The notes beneath the pieces are model-generated. The model was given only the letters and a program-made list of their open reading frames with translations, was not told the DNA's origin and made no database searches. Position numbers and translations under genes: made by a program. Of a stretch of DNA of 35,001 nt, positions 24,012 through 32,411 are shown one piece after another. The DNA comes from an uncultured Bacilli bacterium (GTDB taxonomy: Bacteria; Bacillota_I; Bacilli_A; RF39; UBA660): assembly GCA_950097225.1 (NCBI GenBank), contig CATNCE010000014.1, forward strand, positions 1-35,001, in the 5' to 3' direction. Positions within the stretch are counted from its first letter, which is position 1. The number at the start of each line of letters is the position of its first letter.

Positions 24012-24227
24012 ATGACAGGAAAAGTTAAATGGTTCAATAATGAAAAGGGCTATGGCTTTATCGAATGTTCTGATTTAGATGATATATTCGTTCATTATTC
24101 AGCTATTAATATGGATGGATTTAAAACCTTGAATCAAGGTGATGAAGTGTCATTTAAGTTAATCGAGACAATTAAAGGTCTTCAAGCGATAGATGTCGTT
24201 TCAAAAGTTCTTACTTATGCAGTTTAA
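24012..24227 (+). CDS. Cold shock protein, copy 1
   Basis: 71 residues, one OB-fold cold-shock domain. RNA-binding motifs: GKVKWFNNEKGYGFIE (RNP1 KGYGFIE) and DIFVHYSAI (RNP2 variant of VFVHFSAI). Acts as an RNA chaperone that keeps messages unfolded. The typical GPQA near the C-terminus is replaced by IKGLQAID. ATG 24012 follows GAAAGAGGTG. Protein and DNA are nearly identical to the copy at 24357, including the promoter region, so this is a recent tandem duplication. Confidence 0.95.
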   Translation: MTGKVKWFNNEKGYGFIECSDLDDIFVHYSAINMDGFKTLNQGDEVSFKLIETIKGLQAIDVVSKVLTYAV

Positions 24228-24228
24228 A

Positions 24229-24263
24229 AAAATTATTGCCTTAGATTCGTTCTAGGTAATTTT
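24229..24263 (+). terminator. Terminator of csp copy 1
   Basis: An imperfect stem (AATTA-CCT-AGA with TCT-AGG-TAATT) around loop TTCG, followed by eight T residues. Confidence 0.55.
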
Positions 24264-24281
24264 TTTTGCTTTTTTGAAGTC

Positions 24282-24325
24282 TTCGACATTATTCGACAAA
24301 AAAGCAATGGATGGTTATATATAAT
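24282..24325 (+). promoter_or_regulatory. csp copy 2 promoter with tandem TTCGACA boxes
   Basis: TTCGACA at 24282 and 24292 (10-base period), then 21 bases to TATAAT at 24320: the same boxes and spacing as copy 1, while the bases between the boxes and between boxes and -10 have diverged. That pattern suggests selection on the boxes. Confidence 0.55.
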
Positions 24326-24356
24326 GGGTTGTAATAGAAGGAAAGAGGTGTTAAGA

Positions 24357-24572
24357 TTGACAGGAAAAGTTAAATGGTTCAATAATGAAAAGGGCTATGG
24401 CTTTATCGAATGTTCTGATTTAGATGATATATTTGTTCATTATTCAGCTATTAATATGGATGGATTTAAGACTTTGAATCAAGGTGATGAAGTGTCATTT
24501 AAGTTAATTGAAACGATTAAAGGTCTTCAAGCGATAGATGTTGTTTCAAAAGTTGCTACTTATTCAGTGTAA
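24357..24572 (+). CDS. Cold shock protein, copy 2 (TTG start)
   Basis: 71 residues. The start is placed at TTG 24357, because it aligns with ATG 24012 of copy 1 and follows the same GAAAGAGGTG; a longer frame from 24324 would start in the leader. The protein differs from copy 1 at only a few residues near the C-terminus (VATYSV against VLTYAV). DNA differences are mostly silent. The weaker start codon may lower its output relative to copy 1. Confidence 0.93.
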   Translation: MTGKVKWFNNEKGYGFIECSDLDDIFVHYSAINMDGFKTLNQGDEVSFKLIETIKGLQAIDVVSKVATYSV

Positions 24573-24629
24573 TTTTTCTTTTAAAGTTCATATTTCCTTG
24601 ATATAATGAAGCTAGGAAGGTGATATTTT

Positions 24630-25157
24630 GTGAATATAAATATTCGCGGCGATAAAATTGAGGCTACTGAATCAATTAAGAATTATATTAGAGAGAAATT
24701 AGAACGTTTAGAAAAATATTTTGATGAACCAAGTAGTCTAGATGCTCATGTACTTATTCGTGTTAGAAATGGGAAGGAAATAATAGAGGTTACTATTCCA
24801 ACAAGTAAATATACGTTAAGGGCTGAGGAGAAGCATGAAGATTTATATGCTGCTATTGATTTAGTTATTGATGTTTTGGAAAGACAGATAAGAAAGAATA
24901 AGACTAAGCTTAATAAGAAAAGAGCTGTTGAACCTATTGGATTTGCTTCTATAGAAGAAGATGTAGAGGATGAGTATATCGATACAATTGTTAAGAGAAA
25001 AGATATTGAAAGCAAGCCAATGGGAGAAGAGGAAGCTATTTTACAAATGGAGTTATTAGGGCATGATTTCTTCTTATTTAGAAATGTTGATGAGGAATGT
25101 ATTTCCCTTATATATAAAAGAAAAGATGGCAATTACGGCATAATTAATAGTAAATAG
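24630..25157 (+). CDS. hpf: Ribosome hibernation promoting factor, long form
   Basis: 175 residues. GTG start at 24630 behind AGGAAGGTGAT; the protein begins MNINIRGDKIEATESIKNYI. The N-terminal S30AE domain (about 1-95) binds the decoding region of the 30S subunit. After an acidic linker, the C-terminal domain (about 118-175, VKRKDIESKPMGEEEAILQM and LGHDFFLFRN) dimerises so that two 70S ribosomes join as 100S. The hpf-secA order is standard in Firmicutes. A strong terminator separates it from secA. Confidence 0.95.
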   Translation: MNINIRGDKIEATESIKNYIREKLERLEKYFDEPSSLDAHVLIRVRNGKEIIEVTIPTSKYTLRAEEKHEDLYAAIDLVIDVLERQIRKNKTKLNKKRAVEPIGFASIEEDVEDEYIDTIVKRKDIESKPMGEEEAILQMELLGHDFFLFRNVDEECISLIYKRKDGNYGIINSK

Positions 25158-25185
25158 TAAAAAGGACAGATTGGTCCTTTTTTTG
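25158..25185 (+). terminator. Terminator of hpf
   Basis: AAAAGGAC, loop AGATTG, GTCCTTTTTTT starting right at the stop codon. Confidence 0.8.
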
Positions 25186-25354
25186 TTGCTTTTTAGGGCT
25201 ATATATTTTAAAATATACTATTATGGCAATTAATGAATAAATTGGCAAAAATTATATATTGGAGTATTTTAGATGTTTGTACTAAAAATACGATAATTTT
25301 GTTCGTTTTTTTGCGTTTTTATGTTAAAATATTGAGTACGGAGGGTAGTTTACT

Positions 25355-27853
25355 ATGGGATTATTAAAAAGTTTAGTAGATACTGAATATAAAGAATTAA
25401 AAAGATTTAAAAAAATAGCAGATAAGATTATTGCTTTAGATAGTGAATATTCGAAGAAAAGCGATGAAGAATTAGCTGGCATGACAGATAAGTTAAAGAA
25501 AATGCTAGCTGATGGAAAGACTATTAATGATGAGGAAGTAATTGTTCCGGCTTTTGCGACTGTTAGAGAAGTTGCCTTTAGACAAATTGGAGAAAAACCT
25601 TATTATGTACAATTATTAGGCGGTTTGGCACTTCATTTTGGTAATATAGCAGAGATGAAGACTGGTGAAGGGAAGACTATTACAACGATCTTACCAGCTT
25701 ATTTAAATGCTTTAACAGGAAAAGGTGTTCATGTTGTAACTGTTAATGAGTATTTAACACAACGTAATGCTGAATGGATGGGACCTATTTATAGTTTTTT
25801 AGGGTTATCTGTTGGTGTTAATTTGCATGAAATGGATCCGGAAGCAAAAAGAGAAGTTTATAATTGTGATATAACATATTCAACTAATAGTGAAATTGGA
25901 TTTGATTATCTAAGAGATAACATGGTTATTAGAAAAGAAGATCGTGTTCAAAGAAAGTTAAACTATGTTATTCTAGATGAGGTTGACTCAATTTTAATCG
26001 ATGAGGCAAGAACTCCTCTTATCATAAGTGGAGGAAAAGCTAATACTGCTAATTTATATAGAGAGGCTGATAAGTCTGTTAAGTCTTTAGTAGTTGATGA
26101 AGATTATACAGTTGATGCTAAGACAAAGTCGGTAATGCTTACGGAATCTGGTTCTAAAAAAGTTGAAAAGTTCTTTAATTTAAGAAATTTATATGATGCC
26201 GAGAATACAGCTTTAGTTCATCATGTTAATCAAGCTTTGAAGGCTAATTATGGAATGAAATTAGATGTTGATTATGTAGTTGATGGTGAGCAAAGAATCG
26301 TTATTGTAGATCCATTTACTGGACGTTTGATGCAAGGAAGACAGTTTAGTGATGGATTACATCAAGCTATTGAGGCTAAAGAAGGAGTTACTATTAATGA
26401 GGAAACTCGTACAATGGCGACAATAACTTTCCAAAATCTATTTAGAATGTATTCGAAGATATCTGGTATGACAGGAACAGCTAAAACAGAAGAGGAAGAA
26501 TTTAGAGATATCTATAATATGTATGTTATTCAAATTCCAACTAATAAACCTTGTATCAGAAAAGATATGTCTGACTTAATGTATGCAACAGAAAATGGGA
26601 AATTTAAAGCTATTGTTGAATTTATTAAAGAAATTCATGAAACTGGTCAACCAGTGCTTGTTGGTACAATTTCTGTTGAAACTAACGAGAAACTTTCGAG
26701 AATGCTTGATAAAATTGGTATTAAACATGAAGTTTTAAACGCTAAGAATCATGCTAGAGAGGCAGATATTATTGCTTGCGCAGGACAAAAGGGAGCAGTT
26801 ACTATTGCTACTAATATGGCTGGACGTGGAACAGATATTAAGCTTTGTGAAGGTGTTGCTGAGTTAGGTGGTTTATGTGTAATAGGTACTGAAAGACATG
26901 AATCACGTCGTATTGACAATCAGTTACGTGGTCGTGCTGGTCGTCAAGGAGATCCTGGTTATTCTCAATTCTTTATCTCTTTTGAAGATGAGTTAATGCA
27001 TCGTTTTGGTGCTGATAAAATTAAAGGTATGGTTCAATCACTTGGTCTTGATGAAATGGAACAAGTTAGAAGTAAGATGTTTACTAGATCTGTAGAAACA
27101 GCCCAAAAGAAGGTTGAAGGTAATAACTTTGATTTACGTAAGAATTTGCTAGATTATGATAATATTGTTTCAGAGCAAAGAAAAATTATTTATGAGAGAA
27201 GAAATGAAATTTTAGATTCTGATAATATTCATAGCATAATTATTGATATTATCAATGATTACATTGATGAGTTGATTGATTCGCATATTGCGCCTGAAGG
27301 ATATTTGACTGATGCTGATTTGGATGGTATTTGTGATACGGTTAATCATAATCTGATTAAGCGTGATAAGATCAGAGTTGAAGATTTGTCTGGTAAGAAA
27401 GAAGACGAGGTATTTGAGTTCTTATCAGAACGTGTAGTTGCTGATTATGAAGAAAAATTAGCTGTTATTCCAGAAGAAATTGTTACTGATTTTGAGAAGA
27501 ATATCTCTTTACGTGTTATTGATGAAGCTTGGGTAAAACATATTGCTGATATGGATAATTTACGTGAGGGTATTGGGCTTCGTGGATATGGACAAAGTAA
27601 TCCTTTACAGGCGTATGCTTTAGAAGGTTATGAAATGTTTGAGCTTATGCAAGATAATATTGATGCTTCAATTGCAACTTTCTTGTTGAGAATGGAAATT
27701 CGTCAAAACTTTGTTGGAAAACAAATGGAAGGTAATGCAGGAGATGGCAAAGAAAAAGTAAAAGTTTCAATAAAAAATGATAATAAAGTAGGTCGTAATG
27801 ATCAATGTCCTTGTGGAAGTGGCAAAAAGTATAAAAACTGTTGTGGTAAATAG
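25355..27853 (+). CDS. secA: Preprotein translocase ATPase SecA
   Basis: 832 residues, normal for Firmicutes SecA1. ATP-driven motor that pushes preproteins through SecYEG. Motifs: MKTGEGKT (Walker A, about residue 100), VILDEVDSILIDEARTPLII (DEAD-like Walker B, about 205), the preprotein-binding region, TNMAGRGTDI, and the conserved LRGRAGRQGDPG. The helical scaffold follows, and the C-terminus is the zinc SEC-C tail NDQCPCGSGKKYKNCCGK. ATG 25355 follows GGAGGG. Arg codons include many CGT, unlike the metG gene downstream. In most Firmicutes prfB follows secA; here a T-box/metG unit does. Confidence 0.98.
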   Translation: MGLLKSLVDTEYKELKRFKKIADKIIALDSEYSKKSDEELAGMTDKLKKMLADGKTINDEEVIVPAFATVREVAFRQIGEKPYYVQLLGGLALHFGNIAEMKTGEGKTITTILPAYLNALTGKGVHVVTVNEYLTQRNAEWMGPIYSFLGLSVGVNLHEMDPEAKREVYNCDITYSTNSEIGFDYLRDNMVIRKEDRVQRKLNYVILDEVDSILIDEARTPLIISGGKANTANLYREADKSVKSLVVDEDYTVDAKTKSVMLTESGSKKVEKFFNLRNLYDAENTALVHHVNQALKANYGMKLDVDYVVDGEQRIVIVDPFTGRLMQGRQFSDGLHQAIEAKEGVTINEETRTMATITFQNLFRMYSKISGMTGTAKTEEEEFRDIYNMYVIQIPTNKPCIRKDMSDLMYATENGKFKAIVEFIKEIHETGQPVLVGTISVETNEKLSRMLDKIGIKHEVLNAKNHAREADIIACAGQKGAVTIATNMAGRGTDIKLCEGVAELGGLCVIGTERHESRRIDNQLRGRAGRQGDPGYSQFFISFEDELMHRFGADKIKGMVQSLGLDEMEQVRSKMFTRSVETAQKKVEGNNFDLRKNLLDYDNIVSEQRKIIYERRNEILDSDNIHSIIIDIINDYIDELIDSHIAPEGYLTDADLDGICDTVNHNLIKRDKIRVEDLSGKKEDEVFEFLSERVVADYEEKLAVIPEEIVTDFEKNISLRVIDEAWVKHIADMDNLREGIGLRGYGQSNPLQAYALEGYEMFELMQDNIDASIATFLLRMEIRQNFVGKQMEGNAGDGKEKVKVSIKNDNKVGRNDQCPCGSGKKYKNCCGK

Positions 27854-27912
27854 CAGTATTTATAAGGGTTTGCGTGGAGTATCATCTCATGCGAATAGTT
27901 AAAAAAAGCCAA

Positions 27913-27938
27913 AATGTTTGCAAATTGTTTGCAAATGA
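27913..27938 (+). repeat. 26-bp direct repeat, left copy
   Basis: AATGTTTGCAAATTGTTTGC followed by AAATGA. It matches 30111-30136 at 24 of 26 positions, in the same orientation. It contains the palindrome TTTGCAAA twice; a further TGTTTGCAT lies at about 27955. The two copies bracket the T-box/metG unit. Confidence 0.7.
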
Positions 27939-28077
27939 TGTTAAAAATTAATAAATGTTTGCATGATTTAACTAATGACTTATAAAAATTAATCTAATTA
28001 TTGTCTTTGAAACTATTTATTCAATTTTAAATTGTAAAATAATAATTTCTCTGATTTAGGATAATTTAGGATAATTT

Positions 28078-28106
28078 TTGACAAAATGCATAAAATAAAG
28101 TATAAT
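28078..28106 (+). promoter_or_regulatory. Consensus promoter of the T-box/metG transcript
   Basis: Perfect TTGACA at 28078, 17-base spacer, perfect TATAAT at 28101, so strong constitutive initiation with control left to the leader. Confidence 0.8.
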
Positions 28107-28398
28107 CTAAATCGTTAATGAAAACCAGTGCGAGGAAGAAGTAGAAAAATATAAGCATTTTAGAGAACTCTGCTAGGTGAAAATGAGGATGTAATGATTT
28201 TTCGAACATGGCCCTCAAGGGTGATTGACTGAAATTAAGTAAGTCATTCCAGGTGTGCCTGTTATAGCACAAACCTATAACTATGCTAAGACATAAGTAG
28301 GTTAATGAGGTTAGTGCAGTAATGTATTAATGAAATAAGAGTGGTAACGTGATATATTCACCTCTTAGGAATTATAGTGTTCCTAGGAGGTTTTTTAT
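28107..28398 (+). promoter_or_regulatory. T-box riboswitch, methionine specific
   Basis: A leader of about 290 bases before metG. It contains a stem I region with AGAGAACTCTGCTAGGTGAA (distal-loop type motif), a specifier loop GAACATGG with codon ATG at 28208-28210, the T-box sequence AGAGTGGTAACGTG at 28338-28351 (consensus AGGGTGGNACCGCG), and a terminator (CCTCTTAGGA / TCCTAGGAGG, then six T) at 28361-28396. Uncharged tRNA-Met would pair with the specifier and T-box bulge, favour the antiterminator and allow metG transcription. Confidence 0.88.
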
Positions 28399-28417
28399 TT
28401 GAAAGGAAGGGATTAAA

Positions 28418-30058
28418 ATGAATATATTAATAGGAATTAGTTGGCCTTTTGCAAATGGAGATTTGCATATAGGTCATGCAGCAAGTAGTTTACCTGGAGA
28501 TGTCATTGCAAGATATCATAGATTAAAAGGAAATAATGTGATTTTAGTATCTGGAAGTGATTGCCATGGCACTCCAATAGATGTTAAAGTATTACAAGAA
28601 AAGAAATCTGCAAAAGAAATAGTTGATATTTGTCATGAGAACTTTTCAAAAGATTTTAAGGATTTAGGATTTAGTTTTGATTTATATAATAGAACCGATG
28701 ATCCTTATCATAAAGATTTTGTAAAAGAGCAATTTAGAAAATATTATGATTATGGGTATCTTTATGAAAAAGCAGAAGAACAACTATATTGTGAACACTG
28801 TAATCTATTTTTAGCTGATCGTTATATTATTGGTATTTGCCCAAAATGTGGTGCAGATATTAAAGGCGATGAATGTGAAAAATGTGGTAGTCTTTTAGAA
28901 ATTAATAATGTTAAGGAAACAAAATGTGTTATTTGTGGCAATCCAACAGGTATTAAGAAAACAAAAAATTTATATTTTTCATTATCAAAATTTCAAGATA
29001 GTTTAAGAGATTTAGTTAATGCAAATAAGAATAATTGGAGAGAAAATGCAGTTTTATTTACTGAAAGATATTTAAACGAAGGTGTACCTGATAGATGTGC
29101 TTCTCGTAGTCTTAACTGGGGGATTGATATTCCTATAAAAGACTACGAAGATAAGAAAATTTATGGTTGGTTTGAAAATGTTTGGGGATATGTGACGGCC
29201 AGTAAGAAATATTGTGAACAAAATAATCTTGACTGGAAAAAATTTTGGAAACAAGGTAATGATAATAAAATTTATTTAGTACATGCTAAAGATAATATTC
29301 CATTTCATACTGTTATTTTTCCATCATTGTTATTAGGAACAAAGGAAAACTATAAATTACCAAATAAGATAGTTTCTGATGAATATATCACTATTGAAGG
29401 AGAAAAATTATCAAAAAGTAAAGGAAATTATATATCAATAAGAGATTTATTAAAAAGATATCCTGCAGATGCTATAAGATATTATTTCTTAGTTAATGAT
29501 CCTGCTAGAAGAGATTTTAACTTTACTTGGAATGGCTTTATAAATTCTATTAATGGGGAATTATTAGGAAAATGGGGGAATTTCATAAACAGAACTTTGT
29601 TATTTATAAATAAATCTTTTGGTGGAAGTTTAAAAAATTCTATAGTTGATAAAGAAATTGAAGAAAAATTAAAAGTATTATTTATTGAAGTAGGAACTAA
29701 TGTTGATGATGGAGATGTAAAAGAAGGAATTAATAAAATTTTTGACTTTATTAGTTTTGCTAATAAATATTTTGATGAAAAGCAACCATGGATTCTTGCT
29801 AAAACAGACATAGATGAATGTAATAATGTACTATTTAATTGTGTAAATATTATTTCTAATATTAATACTTTATTAAAACCATATTTACCATTTTCTTGTG
29901 AAAAAGTAGAAGGATTCCTAAATACTAAAGTTTCAAATTGGGAATACAATACTATTTCAAATATCTTTTTAAGTAAAGATATTAAACCTTTATATGAAAG
30001 ATATGATAAGGCTAAAATAGTTGAAGAAGTAGAAAAACTTAAGCAAAATAAAAAATAA
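28418..30058 (+). CDS. metG: Methionyl-tRNA synthetase
   Basis: 546 residues. Class I synthetase that charges tRNA-Met. HIGH motif at residues 17-20 (GDLHIGHAAS), KMSKS variant KLSKSKGN near 329-336, anticodon-binding helical domain at the end. The connective domain (about 125-172) carries four CxxC pairs (CEHC, CPKC, CEKC, CVIC), i.e. two zinc knuckles, as in archaeal-like and MetRS2-type enzymes rather than the common Bacillus form. There is no C-terminal tRNA-binding (EMAP) domain. Arg is almost always AGA and the gene is more A-rich than secA or typA, which suggests transfer. ATG 28418 behind AAAGGAAGGG. Whether the genome has another metG is unknown. Confidence 0.95.
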   Translation: MNILIGISWPFANGDLHIGHAASSLPGDVIARYHRLKGNNVILVSGSDCHGTPIDVKVLQEKKSAKEIVDICHENFSKDFKDLGFSFDLYNRTDDPYHKDFVKEQFRKYYDYGYLYEKAEEQLYCEHCNLFLADRYIIGICPKCGADIKGDECEKCGSLLEINNVKETKCVICGNPTGIKKTKNLYFSLSKFQDSLRDLVNANKNNWRENAVLFTERYLNEGVPDRCASRSLNWGIDIPIKDYEDKKIYGWFENVWGYVTASKKYCEQNNLDWKKFWKQGNDNKIYLVHAKDNIPFHTVIFPSLLLGTKENYKLPNKIVSDEYITIEGEKLSKSKGNYISIRDLLKRYPADAIRYYFLVNDPARRDFNFTWNGFINSINGELLGKWGNFINRTLLFINKSFGGSLKNSIVDKEIEEKLKVLFIEVGTNVDDGDVKEGINKIFDFISFANKYFDEKQPWILAKTDIDECNNVLFNCVNIISNINTLLKPYLPFSCEKVEGFLNTKVSNWEYNTISNIFLSKDIKPLYERYDKAKIVEEVEKLKQNKK

Positions 30059-30079
30059 GTTTATATATAATATAAAAAG

Positions 30080-30088
30080 TGTTATAAT
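30080..30088 (+). promoter_or_regulatory. Extended -10 promoter beside the right repeat
   Basis: TGT-TATAAT, with a weak TTTATA about 17 bases upstream. Initiation would fall just before the repeat at 30111-30136, so that repeat would sit in an operator-like position. No intact gene follows. Confidence 0.35.
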
Positions 30089-30110
30089 TTTACTAGTGAA
30101 GGGTGCAAAC

Positions 30111-30136
30111 AATGTTTGCAAAATGTTTGCTAATGA
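30111..30136 (+). repeat. 26-bp direct repeat, right copy
   Basis: Matches 27913-27938 with two mismatches. Preceded by GCAAACAATGTTTGC, an inverted repeat that extends the palindromic character of this copy. Confidence 0.7.
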
Positions 30137-30262
30137 GAAAATATTTATAGTAACAATAATACTATAAATTCTACAAATACTGATGTTACGGAATCCACAA
30201 AGTATTGAAATACTAATAATATAGTAAATATCATAAATACTATATATATTGAGGTTGATTCA

Positions 30263-30307
30263 ACATGTGGAAGTGGCAAGAAGTACAAAAATTGTTGCGG
30301 AAAGTAG
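30263..30307 (+). pseudogene. SEC-C zinc-tail remnant resembling the SecA C-terminus
   Basis: The frame ends STCGSGKKYKNCCGK and TAG, almost the last 14 residues of SecA (CPCGSGKKYKNCCGK), lacking the first CxC Cys. Upstream, the same frame reads Asn/Thr-rich sequence back to about 30150 with one TGA, like a degraded linker. It could be a duplicated secA end or the tail of another SEC-C protein. The DNA has diverged at several third positions from secA (for example AAGAAGTACAAAAATTGTTG against AAAAAGTATAAAAACTGTTG), so it is not a very recent copy. Confidence 0.6.
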
Positions 30308-30469
30308 TCTAAACACCTTAAAAAATAAGGGAATTGTAGAAATTCAAAATAAAGTAATTTTTGACCAAATGATTCAAAATGGAATTTTTATCTACGTAAA
30401 TAAAAAAACACAATCAACAAATAATGAGTCCCTATAATACAAGGTATTTGTACGTATACAGATTGTATA

Positions 30470-30507
30470 AAAAGTTGTCTACATAAAAAATGTGGACAAC
30501 TTTTTTG
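30470..30507 (+). terminator. Strong terminator
   Basis: AAAAGTTGTC-T-ACAT, A-rich loop, ATGT-G-GACAACTTTTTT: about 14 paired bases with a T-run. It closes the metG/SEC-C region. The 30308-30469 stretch before it holds no convincing gene. Confidence 0.8.
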
Positions 30508-30539
30508 TTCCCTAAACTAATGATTTTCCACGCCATTAA

Positions 30540-30568
30540 TTTACTAAATATATTATACGTGTTATAAT
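30540..30568 (+). promoter_or_regulatory. Promoter of the HExxH protein gene
   Basis: TTTACT, 17-base spacer, TATAAT with TG one base upstream (extended -10). GAGGTGG at 30585-30591 is the ribosome site that follows. Confidence 0.5.
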
Positions 30569-30651
30569 GATTAGTCAGTTGACGAGGTGGTAAATATTAG
30601 TAGAATTTTAAAAACAGATGATTTATATTCTTACTTTAATGGATATAAACT

Positions 30652-31545
30652 TTGGGCTTATTCTTGTATAGATCTGGAAACTGGGGGCATAGATATTTTA
30701 GAATAGAAAATGATAAGAATAATCTTATAGAATTTAAATTTGATGATCTTAATAATGATTTGAAATTAAGGCAAGAAATAAATTCTTGTCCCTCGTTATC
30801 TATAGATACAAGTATTATGATACCGAAAGAATTAAGAGAAAAAATAAAGGAGTATATTGATAAGCACACAGAATTTAATGTGGATAATAATTTACCTGTT
30901 GATTATATAAATATAAATAAACAACATTTGTTAGTACAATTTAAAAAAAGCAAAATGTGTTCTTATGATCATGTGCTTAATACAATATTTTTAAAATATT
31001 ATAGAGAACAATGGAGTTTATTGGATGTAGAAGATAAAAAAATTGCTCATATGTCTTTAATACATGAACTAGGTCATATGAAAGCTAGACATGTAATATT
31101 TGATGAAAAAAATATGCAAATACGTCTTGGAACAGGATTCAGAAAAATTATAATAGATTTAACACCTACTTATTTAAATAACGGAGATGTATTATATTTT
31201 CCAATTAACGCAAGGTCACAAAATCATGAATTACGTGCTAGAACTTTAGAAGAGATAATTAATGAATTAGAGTGTCAATTAATATTTCCAAATTATAAAT
31301 GTTCTTATCCTGAATATGGCCGAATACTAAATAATCTTTGTGATAACAGATTATTATTATCTAGATACACTAATGGATTTGATGAATATTATAATTCCTT
31401 ATGCCAAATAATTGATGATGAAGGAATGGCAAATGAATTATTAGATGGAATGACAGATAGTATTTATGGCGATTATTTGTATCCTCCAGACGATAGAGTA
31501 ATAAAATTATTAAAAAAATATGAAGAAAAGAAAATGAATAATTAA
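30652..31545 (+). CDS. HExxH zinc-metallopeptidase-like protein, 5' frame break
   Basis: The uninterrupted frame gives up to 297 residues from TTG 30652, but the first dozen are probably not native. A second frame from 30596 (ATT, 5 bases after GAGGTGG) reads ISRILKTDDLYSYFNGYKLW and so on until it reaches the G5 tract at 30683-30687; one added G joins the two into about 316 residues. The catalytic motif is MSLIHELGHMKARH (HELGH, about residue 139), with EEIINELE 70 residues later as a possible third zinc ligand, a gluzincin-like pattern. No membrane helix or signal peptide. Family not recognised; an ImmA/IrrE-like role is possible given the nearby XRE regulators. AGA-rich Arg codons suggest transfer. 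Confidence 0.65.
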   Translation: MGLFLYRSGNWGHRYFRIENDKNNLIEFKFDDLNNDLKLRQEINSCPSLSIDTSIMIPKELREKIKEYIDKHTEFNVDNNLPVDYININKQHLLVQFKKSKMCSYDHVLNTIFLKYYREQWSLLDVEDKKIAHMSLIHELGHMKARHVIFDEKNMQIRLGTGFRKIIIDLTPTYLNNGDVLYFPINARSQNHELRARTLEEIINELECQLIFPNYKCSYPEYGRILNNLCDNRLLLSRYTNGFDEYYNSLCQIIDDEGMANELLDGMTDSIYGDYLYPPDDRVIKLLKKYEEKKMNN

Positions 31546-31663
31546 TTTCTTACTATAACATTTTTAATGAATGATAAGTATTTATAATAATCATGGTTAT
31601 TTAAAGAAATAATGCTTTATAAGGATAATGAATCTGTAAAATATTAATTATCTAACCAAATAA

Positions 31664-31750
31664 ATATCAATTTCAAAGGGTGGTAAAACTGTTCCATCTA
31701 ATCTTCAAGTATTGTGCTCAAAATGTAATGGAAGTAAATCTAATAAATAA
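31664..31750 (+). pseudogene. C-terminal remnant of an HNH endonuclease
   Basis: The frame reads SKGGKTVPSNLQVLCSKCNG then SKSNK and TAA. This is the classic end of HNH nucleases (P-x-SKGG-x-T-x-x-NLQ-x-LC-x-x-CN-x-x-K), including the Asn-Leu and the second Cys pair. A stop lies three codons before, and the rest of the gene cannot be found in 31546-31663 or in 31751-31896, which otherwise look non-coding. Confidence 0.7.
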
Positions 31751-31896
31751 TAAACAGAAGTTAATTACAAGTATATTTTAAGATTTAAATAATTTAATAT
31801 TTATTTTAATGTTAATAAAAATAGCACAATTGTAAAATGTAATTGATAGAAAAAAGTTATTTAAAATAGTATATTTAATTTGGAGGTGGATGGAGA

Positions 31897-32346
31897 ATGA
31901 ATTTAGGAACTAATTTATTCCAAGCAAGGAAGAAAGTAGGGCTATCGCAGGAAACTGTTGCTGAAAAATTAGGTGTTAGTAGACAGACTATTTCAAAATG
32001 GGAAACTGATGAGACGATACCAGATATTTATCAAGCAAAGAAGTTAGCTAAGTTATATAATTTGTCTTTAGATGAATTAATTGAGTTTGATGTTGATGTT
32101 AAAGAGTTCGAAGAAACTATAAGAAACATTGATGAAGAAAAAGAAGCTAAAGTTAATTGGACTAATGCTTGGAGTAAGAAATATCCTATACTTGCAAAGT
32201 ATCAAAGTGATGTCGATATTCAAAAGTATGCGCATGAGATCAGAAAAATGTTAGATGATATTATGACTCAGTACAGCTATAGTTCATTAGATAGTATGTT
32301 AATTTTAAAAGATATACTTTATCATGAGTGGAAAGGGGATAAATAG
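31897..32346 (+). CDS. XRE-family helix-turn-helix regulator
   Basis: 149 residues. N-terminal HTH_3 domain: LFQARKKVGLSQETVAEKLG then VSRQTISKWETDETIPD (about residues 6-45), very typical. The C-terminal part (about 70-149) is helical and acidic, with KKYPILAKYQSDVDIQKYA, and is unknown. GGAGGTGGATGGAG precedes ATG 31897. It may regulate its own promoter or nearby genes; no clear operator was seen. Confidence 0.88.
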   Translation: MNLGTNLFQARKKVGLSQETVAEKLGVSRQTISKWETDETIPDIYQAKKLAKLYNLSLDELIEFDVDVKEFEETIRNIDEEKEAKVNWTNAWSKKYPILAKYQSDVDIQKYAHEIRKMLDDIMTQYSYSSLDSMLILKDILYHEWKGDK

Positions 32347-32411
32347 TAGTTATTTATAGTTTGTTTATCATGTTAGATATCAAATTATTTGTGTGAATCT
32401 TAAAGAGTTTT

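Noticed and set aside
27854..28077. prfB with its programmed frameshift after secA
   Set aside because: Searched for because it is the usual neighbour; no release factor sequence is present.
28066..28272. Minus-strand 68-codon frame over the metG leader
   Set aside because: The region is a T-box RNA with clear structure; the frame has no ribosome site.
30249..30437. 62-codon plus-strand frame after metG
   Set aside because: It is out of frame with the recognisable SEC-C remnant and matches nothing; no ribosome site.
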